This document shows, piece by piece, positions 37,252-44,425 of a DNA stretch of 64,000 bases. The stretch comes from Firmicutes bacterium ADurb.Bin193 (GTDB lineage: Bacteria; Bacillota; Clostridia; Monoglobales; Firm-18): NCBI GenBank assembly GCA_002070105.1, contig MWCQ01000008.1:1-64000 (forward strand). The letters run 5' to 3'. The first letter of the stretch is position 1. Each line of letters begins with the position of its first letter. The notes under the pieces were generated by a model, which saw only the letters and a list, made by a program, of their open reading frames with translations, had not been told where the DNA came from and searched no databases. Both the position numbers and the translations under genes were made by a program.

Positions 37252-37301
37252 TTGACAAACAAAAAATGTTATAGTATTATTGTATTAAGCCACTAATACA
37301 A
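37252..37301 (+). promoter_or_regulatory. Promoter and probable operator of the GntR-ABC operon
   Basis: TTGACA (37252-37257), 17 nt, TATTAT (37275-37280), followed at once by the perfect inverted repeat TTGTATTA-AGCCAC-TAATACAA (37280-37301) covering the likely transcription start. This is the expected position for autorepression by the GntR-family product. AAGGAGGTG follows. Confidence 0.75.
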
Positions 37302-37316
37302 TAAGGAGGTGCTACA

Positions 37317-37694
37317 ATGGCTTGGGTATTTGACAACAGCATACCCATATATCTTCAGCTTGTGGAGCGGATTAAGATTCTTATTGTCTCCGGCGCATTA
37401 AGGCCCGGCGAAAAGATTGACTCTGTCAGGGATCTTGCGCAGGAGGCGGGGGTTAATCCCAACACGATGCAGCGCGCACTCGGAGAGCTTGAGCGTGAGG
37501 GGCTTATTTATCCGGTAAGAACAAGCGGAAGGTTTGTGACGGAAGATGAGGAGCACTTAAAAGCGTTGCGGGAGGAGATCGCAACTGAAAAAATCGATTC
37601 GCTTTTCGAGTCGCTTTTAAGCCTTGGGTACAGTCGAAAGGAAGCAATTAAAGAGGTAATTAAAAGAACGCAATATTACGGAGAGGGTGAGTGA
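37317..37694 (+). CDS. GntR-family regulator, YtrA subfamily
   Basis: A 125-residue repressor with an N-terminal winged helix (S-V-R-D-L-A-Q-E-A-G-V-N-P-N-T-M-Q-R-A) and a short dimerisation tail, the compact form typical of YtrA regulators that control ABC transporters responding to cell-envelope stress. It is the first gene of an operon with an ABC ATPase and a permease. YtrA type inferred from length and context. Confidence 0.9.
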   Translation: MAWVFDNSIPIYLQLVERIKILIVSGALRPGEKIDSVRDLAQEAGVNPNTMQRALGELEREGLIYPVRTSGRFVTEDEEHLKALREEIATEKIDSLFESLLSLGYSRKEAIKEVIKRTQYYGEGE

Positions 37695-37698
37695 GGAA

Positions 37699-38397
37699 AT
37701 GGCGGAACTTATGAAATTTATAAATGTGACCAAAAGCTATGGCGCAAAGCCCGCTTTAAAGGGAATTAATCTTACCGTCGAAAGCGGAAAGATTATCGGG
37801 CTTCTCGGCCCTAACGGAAGCGGGAAAACAACAATGCTTAAACTTGCAAACGGGCTATTAAATCCGTCGTCGGGCGAGGTTTTAATCGAGGGGCAAATGC
37901 CGGGGATAGCCTCAAAGAGCATTGTTTCGTACCTTCCCGAAAAAACTTATTTGAATGACTGGATGAGGGTCGGCGAAGTTCTGGATTTCTTTTGCGATTT
38001 TTACCCCGATTTCAGCCCCGAAAAATCAAAGGAAATGTTAAAGTCGCTCGGAATAGAACAGACGGATAAACTTAAAACGATGTCAAAGGGCACCAAGGAA
38101 AAACTTCAGCTTATTCTTGTAATGTCAAGAAAAGCAAGGCTCTATCTTCTCGATGAGCCGATTGGAGGCGTTGACCCTGCGGCGAGGGACTATATTTTGA
38201 ATACGATTATTTCGAATTATAACGAGGACGGAACGGTAATAATCTCGACCCATTTAATTCAGGATGTCGAAAGGATTTTCGACGATGTTGTGTTTTTATC
38301 AAACGGAGAAATAATAATTTGCGACAGTGTCGACAGTGTCCGCGAAAAACACAATAAATCCGTCGATGAGCTTTTCAGGGAGGTGTTCAAATGTTAA
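37699..38397 (+). CDS. ABC transporter ATP-binding protein
   Basis: 232 residues from ATG 37699, with GAGAGGGTGAG upstream; a GTG at 37687 overlapping the regulator's stop is possible. Walker A G-P-N-G-S-G-K-T, Walker B L-Y-L-L-D-E-P-I-G-G-V-D-P, and H-loop I-S-T-H-L. The ABC signature is degenerate: M-S-K-G-T-K-E-K-L rather than L-S-G-G-Q. Resembles YtrB/YhcG-type exporter ATPases. Overlaps the permease gene by 7 bp. Confidence 0.88.
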   Translation: MAELMKFINVTKSYGAKPALKGINLTVESGKIIGLLGPNGSGKTTMLKLANGLLNPSSGEVLIEGQMPGIASKSIVSYLPEKTYLNDWMRVGEVLDFFCDFYPDFSPEKSKEMLKSLGIEQTDKLKTMSKGTKEKLQLILVMSRKARLYLLDEPIGGVDPAARDYILNTIISNYNEDGTVIISTHLIQDVERIFDDVVFLSNGEIIICDSVDSVREKHNKSVDELFREVFKC

Positions 38398-39188
38398 GAA
38401 AGTTATTAAAATATGAAATGAAGGCGACACGCCGAGTATTCTTCGCGCTTTACGGCGCAATGTTCGCCGCCGCTGTTTTGATGAATATATCGATGTACTT
38501 CCCTTATATAAATGCGTTTAAGGTAACTACCTTCTTTGTTATGTTTGCGCTGTTTGTTGCCCTCGCTGTTTTAACTCTTATGACGATTGTAAAAAGGTTT
38601 AAGGATAATCTTTTTTCGGATGAGGGATATTTAATGTTCACCATTCCGGTATCGACCGAAAAGCTTATATTGTCAAAGCTGATTTCTGCGCTTATCTGGA
38701 CGGCGCTAAGCTGTATCGTGACCTTGCTTGTTATATTTACTGCGTTTGTAAACAAAGAGGTAATATCGGGTATAAGGGATTTCTTTGCGTATTTCAACGA
38801 AATGTACGCGCAAATCCTGCTTTATATCGGGGAAATAAAAGGTGAGCATATATTAGCGGTAGTGTTGTTTCTTTTAAGTATATTTTCACAGTATATATAC
38901 TCTGTTTTGCTTATATATACCTCACTTTCCATAGGGCAGACGGCAATATTCAGCAAAAGAAGGGGTATGGCATCATTCGGTGCATTTATTGGTATTTCGA
39001 TTGTTGCAAGTTTACTGACGCGGTCTGTTTTCGGTAATCTGTTCGGTTCTATTACAACATTTTCGCTTGCTGATATTATTGCTTTTAACTCGATATTCGG
39101 AACAGCGGTCCTTGTAAACCTTTCTCTCTCCGCAATTTTATTTTACGCCACAAACTATATTCTTAAATACAGGCTTAATATCGAATAA
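38391..39188 (+). CDS. ABC transporter permease
   Basis: A 265-residue integral membrane protein with about six hydrophobic segments (near 20-40, 48-68, 95-118, 150-180, 195-215, 230-255). It begins M-L-R-K-L-L-K-Y-E-M-K-A-T, a common start for ABC-2 type permeases. Translationally coupled to the ATPase gene. Substrate unknown. Confidence 0.8.
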   Translation: MLRKLLKYEMKATRRVFFALYGAMFAAAVLMNISMYFPYINAFKVTTFFVMFALFVALAVLTLMTIVKRFKDNLFSDEGYLMFTIPVSTEKLILSKLISALIWTALSCIVTLLVIFTAFVNKEVISGIRDFFAYFNEMYAQILLYIGEIKGEHILAVVLFLLSIFSQYIYSVLLIYTSLSIGQTAIFSKRRGMASFGAFIGISIVASLLTRSVFGNLFGSITTFSLADIIAFNSIFGTAVLVNLSLSAILFYATNYILKYRLNIE

Positions 39189-39210
39189 AATAAATCCTAT
39201 CCAAATCTTA

Positions 39211-39248
39211 AAAGGTCTTGCGGTTATATATCCGCAGGGCCTTTTTTT
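39211..39248 (+). terminator. Terminator of the GntR-ABC operon
   Basis: AAAGG-C-TGCGG / CCGCA-G-CCTTT stem with an AT loop, then seven T. It separates the ABC operon from spoIIIA. Confidence 0.85.
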
Positions 39249-39324
39249 AACTTGCGGAAAATTGCGCAGATTTTGATAACATAAAAACGGACAAACCTGT
39301 ATAAATATAATTGAGGTGATAAAT

Positions 39325-40224
39325 TTGTCCGCAAAAGAGATTATATTAAAAAACCTGCCCGAAAAAATAAGAGAACTCACCAAAAACGAAAACTTTGAAG
39401 AGCTTGAGGAGATCCGCCTTCGTTCAAACAGGCCTGTTATTCTGTCATATCACAGAGGAATAAAAAGGCTTGCGCACACGGCATCGCAAAGCGAAATCGA
39501 ACAGACGCTTCAGATTATAAGCGGGGCATCGGTTTATGCGTATATCGAAGAAATCAAAAACTGTTTTATCACCCTTGAGGGCGGTCACAGGGTAGGGCTT
39601 TGCGGCACAACAGTTGTAAATGAGGGGCAAATTCAAAACCTTATCCGGATTAGCGGAATAAACTTTCGCATAGCAAGGCAGGTTAAAGGCGCGGCGGACG
39701 AAATTATGCCCTTTGTATTTAATAATACCGTTCAAAACACGCTTATTATCTCGCCTCCGCAGTGCGGCAAGACAACAATAATCCGCGACCTTGCGAGAAG
39801 GCTCGGACAGAATTTTAAGGTTTCGATTATGGACGAGCGCGGCGAAATTGCCGCCATGTACCGTGGTGCGCCTTCGCACGATATCGGCGAGATGACCGAT
39901 GTTTTGGATTTGTGTCCTAAATCCATAGGTATTCCTCTTGTACTTAGGAGTATGTCGCCAGATCTTATAATAACCGATGAAATCGCCCACTGCGACATTG
40001 AGGCAATTAAACAGGCACTGTCGTGCGGGGTTAAAATAATCGCAACCGCGCACGGTGACAGCATTGAGCAGGTCGTAAAGCGCATAGGGCTTGAGCCGCT
40101 TATGGACGAGCTTGGCTGTATCATAACACTAAGCCGCCGAAACGGTCCGGGAACGGTTGAGCAGATAAGGCAAAGCCCAAAATTTGTCGGACAAAGCACT
40201 TCGTTTTTACACAAAATTAAATGA
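39325..40224 (+). CDS. spoIIIAA: Stage III sporulation protein AA (secretion-type ATPase)
   Basis: 299 residues from TTG 39325, placed eight bases after GAGGTGAT; the upstream GTG lies inside that ribosome binding site. AAA ATPase with Walker A P-P-Q-C-G-K-T-T and Walker B L-I-I-T-D-E-I; related to type II/IV secretion ATPases. It powers the SpoIIIA-SpoIIQ channel from the mother-cell side. First gene of the complete spoIIIAA-AH operon. A sigma-E promoter is expected but I could not place one with confidence. Confidence 0.95.
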   Translation: MSAKEIILKNLPEKIRELTKNENFEELEEIRLRSNRPVILSYHRGIKRLAHTASQSEIEQTLQIISGASVYAYIEEIKNCFITLEGGHRVGLCGTTVVNEGQIQNLIRISGINFRIARQVKGAADEIMPFVFNNTVQNTLIISPPQCGKTTIIRDLARRLGQNFKVSIMDERGEIAAMYRGAPSHDIGEMTDVLDLCPKSIGIPLVLRSMSPDLIITDEIAHCDIEAIKQALSCGVKIIATAHGDSIEQVVKRIGLEPLMDELGCIITLSRRNGPGTVEQIRQSPKFVGQSTSFLHKIK

Positions 40225-40299
40225 TAATTTATGTTCTAAATGTGGACAAAGTATAATAATATATCACAAGAGGACAAACCACAAAGGAGAGAAAGATAT

Positions 40300-40818
40300 A
40301 TGCTAATAAAACTTATAGGTTGTGCGATTATTATTGCTTGCACCGCTAAAATCGGCTTTGACGAGGCGGGAAAATTCACCAAACGGGTAAGAGAAATCCG
40401 GGAGCTTCAAGGCGCGCTTATCGCTTTAAAGGGCGAAATCAGCTTTTGCAGGACGCCTCTTGCACAGGCGCTTATAAAAACAGGGCAAAGGCTTTCTTAT
40501 CCCGTTTCGGAGCTTTTCAAAAAAGCGGGTACTGCTCTTAATTCGGGGGGAATAACCGCAAAGGATGCATGGGACGATGCGCTTTTTTCCATTGATAAAA
40601 AGCTGTCGTTAAAAAGTGAGGAGATTTATATTTTAAGCTCCTTCGGAAGCCTCCTGGGAACCGGTGATGCGGCAGGGCAGATTGAAAATATCGAGCTTGC
40701 GGCATCCAAGCTTATTATGTGCGAGCGCAATGCGACGGAGGACGAAAGAAAGTTTGTGCGGCTTTACCGGGGCCTCGGCGTAGCCTGCGGGGTTTTTATA
40801 TCGATACTTTTTTTATAA
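40300..40818 (+). CDS. spoIIIAB: Stage III sporulation protein AB
   Basis: 172 residues from ATG 40300 with AAAGGAGAG upstream; an in-frame ATG 60 bp earlier lacks a site. N-terminal membrane segment, then a helical domain with L-K-G-E-I-S-F-C-R-T-P-L, and a second hydrophobic segment at the C-terminus. Resembles GspF-like components of secretion systems. Length matches B. subtilis SpoIIIAB (171). Confidence 0.93.
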   Translation: MLIKLIGCAIIIACTAKIGFDEAGKFTKRVREIRELQGALIALKGEISFCRTPLAQALIKTGQRLSYPVSELFKKAGTALNSGGITAKDAWDDALFSIDKKLSLKSEEIYILSSFGSLLGTGDAAGQIENIELAASKLIMCERNATEDERKFVRLYRGLGVACGVFISILFL

Positions 40819-40842
40819 CTTATATAGCGGAGGAAAAATGAT

Positions 40843-41043
40843 ATGGGAACGGGTGTTGACCTTATCTTCAAAATTGCGGGAATCGGAATAATAACCATTA
40901 TTCTTTTTCAGCTTCTCAAAAACTCCAAGCATGAGGAGCTTGCCCTTATGATTTCGATTACGGGACTTGTGGTGGTTTTACTTATTCTTATTCCCGAGAT
41001 TAACCTTCTTTTTACGACGGTTAAAACCCTTTTCGGATTATGA
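40843..41043 (+). CDS. spoIIIAC: Stage III sporulation protein AC
   Basis: A 66-residue protein with two membrane helices (about 5-25 and 35-58), starting M-G-T-G-V-D-L-I-F-K-I-A-G-I-G. Overlaps spoIIIAD by 4 bp (ATGA). Confidence 0.93.
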   Translation: MGTGVDLIFKIAGIGIITIILFQLLKNSKHEELALMISITGLVVVLLILIPEINLLFTTVKTLFGL

Positions 41044-41423
41044 TTATCAAAATTATTGCTTTGGGGCTTGCCGGCGCAATTATCTCCGTTTTGCTTCGGC
41101 AATACAAAAACGAATACTCCTCCGCTATCGCAATCGCCTTTTGTGTCATTATATTTGTGCTTTTGAAGGACGATATTGCCGCGGTTTTTGATACACTGCG
41201 ATCATATATACAAAGGCTGGGCATTGATACGGAGTACATAATCATTCTTATAAAAATAATCGGCATTGCCTACCTTACCCAGCTTGCAGCCTCAATATGC
41301 GAGGACGCGGGTGAAAAGGCGATTGCCATGAAAATAGAGTTTGCGGGACGGCTTACCATAATTCTGATGTCCGCTCCGCTAATGTTCGCAATACTTAATC
41401 TGATTACGGGGATACTGCCATGA
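41040..41423 (+). CDS. spoIIIAD: Stage III sporulation protein AD
   Basis: A 127-residue polytopic membrane protein (M-I-I-K-I-I-A-L-G-L-A-G; A-Y-L-T-Q-L-A-A-S-I-C-E-D-A-G near 85). The gene overlaps both neighbours by 4 bp. Confidence 0.93.
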   Translation: MIIKIIALGLAGAIISVLLRQYKNEYSSAIAIAFCVIIFVLLKDDIAAVFDTLRSYIQRLGIDTEYIIILIKIIGIAYLTQLAASICEDAGEKAIAMKIEFAGRLTIILMSAPLMFAILNLITGILP

Positions 41424-42583
41424 AAAAATTTGCGGTGATTATGCTTCTTTTGCTTTTTGTTCCGCTTGCTGCTTATGCTTTCGGGGCGGAGGAAATTATC
41501 GGCAGTCAGATGGAAAGCCGGGAAATTTCCGACCTTTCGATTGCTCTTGACAAGGTAAAAAGAAATGACTTCGGCGAGATAATACCGGATTTTAATTTAA
41601 AAAGCGCAGCACGGTCTGTTGCGGGCGGAGGTTGGGAATGGGATATTCCCTCTATTATGAAAAGGGCGACAAATTTCTTTTTCAAAGAGCTTTTTGCCAG
41701 CATGAGGATTATGGCAAGCCTTGTCCTTCTCGCCCTCTTTAGCGCGCTTTCGGAAAACCTAAGGCAAAGCTTCGGCAAGGACGGTATTGGAAACGCATCG
41801 TTTTTCGCCTGCTTCTTCCTTATCGCAAGCTTTGCCGTCAGAGCGTTTTTGGGTTCGCTTTCCGCCGCGCAGGCGGTAATTGACGATATAACCGTTTTTA
41901 TAACGGCGCTTATACCCACAACCCTGACCCTTCTCGCAACAAGCGGAGCGGTCATAAGCGCGGGGATATTTCATCCCGTTTTAACGCTTTGCGTGGAGGT
42001 TGTATCGCTTTCGGTACGGAATGTTATAATTCCGCTTATCCTTATATCCACAGCCCTGTCCCTTGCAAACGGTATAAGCGAAAAGGCCGGTGTGGGAAGG
42101 CTTGCAAAAATTTTTAAAACAGCCGTAAAATGGATTCTCGGTATAATGCTTACCGTATTCGCAGGGGTTGTCGCAATTCAAAGCCTTGCCGCACCCGCAC
42201 TTGACGGAATATCCGTAAAAACGGCAAGGTTTGCGGTGGGGAATTTCGTCCCCGTTGTGGGGAATGTCCTTGCGGAATCGGTTGACCTTGCCTTCGGCTG
42301 CGGCGCAATCATCAAAAACGCCGTCGGCGTATCGGGGCTTATCGCCATACTTTCGATATGCGCCGCCCCGCTTTTAAGGCTTTTGTCGCAGGCATTTATG
42401 CTTTCGCTTACCGCCGCGGTGATTGAGCCTGTTTCAGATGAGCGCATTGCGGGAATTATCTCGGAAACGGGTGAGGCGGTTATGACGCTTTTTGTGACGG
42501 TACTTATTATAACCTTTATGTTTATCATCAATATTGCGATTATAGTAGGCGCGGGCAACACCGCAACGGTGTTCGGGAGGTGA
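41420..42583 (+). CDS. spoIIIAE: Stage III sporulation protein AE
   Basis: A 387-residue membrane protein with a signal-like N-terminus, an extracytoplasmic stretch (about 22-85) and about eight transmembrane helices. It shows the conserved L-T-L-L-A-T-S-G-A and A-A-P-A-L-D-G-I-S-V-K-T segments. Likely core permease-like part of the channel. Confidence 0.94.
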   Translation: MKKFAVIMLLLLFVPLAAYAFGAEEIIGSQMESREISDLSIALDKVKRNDFGEIIPDFNLKSAARSVAGGGWEWDIPSIMKRATNFFFKELFASMRIMASLVLLALFSALSENLRQSFGKDGIGNASFFACFFLIASFAVRAFLGSLSAAQAVIDDITVFITALIPTTLTLLATSGAVISAGIFHPVLTLCVEVVSLSVRNVIIPLILISTALSLANGISEKAGVGRLAKIFKTAVKWILGIMLTVFAGVVAIQSLAAPALDGISVKTARFAVGNFVPVVGNVLAESVDLAFGCGAIIKNAVGVSGLIAILSICAAPLLRLLSQAFMLSLTAAVIEPVSDERIAGIISETGEAVMTLFVTVLIITFMFIINIAIIVGAGNTATVFGR

Positions 42584-42590
42584 TAAAGGC

Positions 42591-42989
42591 TTGGAATATA
42601 TCTCATCCTGGGCGGGCGCACTTATTACGGTAGTCGTTCTGGCAAGTTTTATAGAGCTTTTTCTCCCATCAGGGAGCATTAAAAAATATGTTTCCTTCGC
42701 CTCCGGGCTTATAATAATCATTTTGATTATAAAACCGATTACCGACTTTAAGGGCATTAGCCTTCCCAATATAAAAGCACAGACCTACACGGAGTACAGC
42801 GCGGCGTCGGTCCATGAGATTTATGTCAAAAGGCTTGAGGATAATGTAGAAAATGCGCTTGGGATTTCAAATGTTGAAATATCCGTTAACCCAGAGAATT
42901 TAACGGAGATAATATATGTAAAATCCGCGGTAAAAAGAAAAGAAATAGCCGAGTATTTGGGAATACCGCAAAGCAGGGTAGGTGATTGA
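42591..42989 (+). CDS. spoIIIAF: Stage III sporulation protein AF, short form
   Basis: 132 residues, TTG start after GGGAGGTGA. Two N-terminal membrane helices (about 8-27 and 33-50), then an extracellular ring-building-motif-like domain (about 75-132, R-L-E-D-N-V-E-N-A-L-G). B. subtilis SpoIIIAF has 206 residues. Here the linker is short and the C-terminus stops before the last expected strand of the domain. Overlaps the spoIIIAG region by a few bases at most. Confidence 0.88.
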   Translation: MEYISSWAGALITVVVLASFIELFLPSGSIKKYVSFASGLIIIILIIKPITDFKGISLPNIKAQTYTEYSAASVHEIYVKRLEDNVENALGISNVEISVNPENLTEIIYVKSAVKRKEIAEYLGIPQSRVGD

Positions 42990-42993
42990 TATT

Positions 42994-43347
42994 TTGGGAC
43001 TGAAAGAGCTTTCGGAAAAGTATTTAAGCGGGAAAAGCACAAAGCTTATTGCCGCTATTCTGGCGGCATGTGTTCTACTTGTCGCCTCCTCCTCTTTTTC
43101 GGGCGCAAACAAAACAGACAATACCGCGCTTGAAAAACGCCTTTCTCATATCCTAAGCGAGATAGACGGCGTTGAGAGCGTAACCGTTATGATAAACGGA
43201 AAAAATAATCAAGCGGAGGGAGTGATAATCGTTGCACAGGGGGCTGAAAATCCCGCCGTAAGAAAAAAAATAAGCGATGCGGCTATTGCGGCGCTTGGGG
43301 TCAGTTCGCACAAGGTTGAAGTATTTTCAAAAAAAGGAGGAAAATAA
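42994..43347 (+). CDS. spoIIIAG: Stage III sporulation protein AG, minimal form without the beta-insertion
   Basis: 117 residues from TTG 42994, with GGTAGGTGAT upstream; a GTG at 42982 that overlaps spoIIIAF is the alternative (121 residues). One transmembrane helix (about 20-38), a linker of about 10 residues, then a ring-building-motif domain: L-E-K-R-L-S-H-I-L-S-E-I-D-G-V, V-T-V-M-I-N-G, G-V-I-I-V-A-Q-G-A, S-S-H-K-V-E-V-F. B. subtilis SpoIIIAG is 229 residues and has some 60 residues between the second and third of these elements, forming the beta-triangle of the ring. Here only about six residues (K-N-N-Q-A-E) connect them. The frame is open and the flanking genes are intact, so this is not a frameshift remnant. 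Confidence 0.9.
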   Translation: MGLKELSEKYLSGKSTKLIAAILAACVLLVASSSFSGANKTDNTALEKRLSHILSEIDGVESVTVMINGKNNQAEGVIIVAQGAENPAVRKKISDAAIAALGVSSHKVEVFSKKGGK

Positions 43348-43350
43348 ATA

Positions 43351-43866
43351 ATGAAAAAATTAAATCTTAAGGTATTCGGTCACTTCGGAAGACGGCAGGC
43401 AACACTTGTGTCACTTGTCATACTTATAGCCATCGCAGGGTACATAAACATTTCGAACAAGCAAGATGAATACATTCCAACATCGGGCGAGGTGTTAATC
43501 GAGGAGCCTGCGGCGGCGGACGATTACTTCACGCTTTCCCGCCTTGAAAAGGAAAAGAGCAGAAGCGCGGCTATGGATGTATACAGAGAGATTACCGAGA
43601 GACCCGACAGCAGCGCACAGGCAAAGAGCGAAGCACAGGCAAGCCTTGTTGCGGCGGCAAAGGCAATCGAAACCGAGGCATCGCTTGAGGGGCTTATAAA
43701 GGCAAAGGGCTTTGAGGATTCGGTTGTCTACATTAACGGGCAGAGCGCAAATATTGTGATAAAAACCATTGGCTTGACACCAGCGCAGGCGGCACAGATC
43801 AAGGACCTTGTTATCGAAAATGCGGGGATTGCTCCCGACAAAATTAAAATTGTTGAAATAAAATAG
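43351..43866 (+). CDS. spoIIIAH: Stage III sporulation protein AH
   Basis: A 171-residue protein with one N-terminal membrane helix (R-R-Q-A-T-L-V-S-L-V-I-L-I-A-I-A-G-Y), an acidic/Ala-rich linker and a C-terminal YscJ/FliF-like ring-building domain (about 100-171). It pairs with SpoIIQ across the intermembrane space. B. subtilis SpoIIIAH has 218 residues, so the linker is shorter here. AAAGGAGGAAA precedes the ATG. Confidence 0.93.
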   Translation: MKKLNLKVFGHFGRRQATLVSLVILIAIAGYINISNKQDEYIPTSGEVLIEEPAAADDYFTLSRLEKEKSRSAAMDVYREITERPDSSAQAKSEAQASLVAAAKAIETEASLEGLIKAKGFEDSVVYINGQSANIVIKTIGLTPAQAAQIKDLVIENAGIAPDKIKIVEIK

Positions 43867-43956
43867 CAAAAAGGTATTTTATTTTCCGGGGCTTTGTGAT
43901 AAAATACTATCGGAGCTTGTATCTATACTTCTCCAACGAGAAAGGAGTGTTTGTCA

Positions 43957-44343
43957 TTGAGCCACAACAACATTAACGAAGCGATGGGCAGTATAAAGAT
44001 TTCGGAGGAAGTCATTGCCATTGTGTCGGGCATTGCAGCGGGCGAGGTCAAGGGCGTTGCCGGAATGAGCGGAACCTTCGCCGGAGGAATTGCAGAGCTT
44101 TTGGGCAAGAAAAACCTTTCAAAGGGTGTAAGGGTTGAGCTTAACGAAACAACCACGACAATCGAGATTTCGCTTGTGGTTGAGTACGGCTGCAGAATCC
44201 CCGATGTCGCATGGGAGGTTCAGGAGCGTGTAAAAAAAGCGGTCGAGAGTATGACCGGGCTTGAGGTTTTGGCGGTTAATATTTTTGTTGACGGCCTTAC
44301 CCCCGCAAAGGAAGAAAAGCCTGAAGAAACCGAAAAGAAATAG
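43957..44343 (+). CDS. Asp23/Gls24 family protein (YqhY-like)
   Basis: 128 residues from TTG 43957, nine bases after AAAGGAG; a TTG two codons upstream is too close to the site. Contains G-V-A-G-M-S-G-T and V-E-Y-G-C-R-I-P-D-V-A-W-E-V-Q-E-R-V typical of the family. In B. subtilis the homologue yqhY follows accB-accC after the spoIIIA operon; here accB and accC are missing from the interval. Role linked to fatty-acid or envelope homeostasis, by family. Confidence 0.88.
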   Translation: MSHNNINEAMGSIKISEEVIAIVSGIAAGEVKGVAGMSGTFAGGIAELLGKKNLSKGVRVELNETTTTIEISLVVEYGCRIPDVAWEVQERVKKAVESMTGLEVLAVNIFVDGLTPAKEEKPEETEKK

Positions 44344-44378
44344 CATAAATTTATTTCGCATATATCCCAATACATTTA

Positions 44379-44411
44379 AAGACGGCCTGCGTTTTATGCG
44401 CAAGCCGTCTT
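44379..44411. terminator. Bidirectional terminator between yqhY-like and glmS
   Basis: AAGACGGC/GCCGTCTT stem with a 17-nt loop that can pair partly (TGCG/CGCA). The flanking genes converge. Confidence 0.75.
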
Positions 44412-44425
44412 GTGTTTTCTATCCT

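Noticed and set aside
42982-43347. SpoIIIAG as a frameshifted or truncated pseudogene
   Set aside because: The frame is open from a good ribosome binding site to its stop, both ends of the domain are conserved, and neighbours are spaced as in an intact operon.
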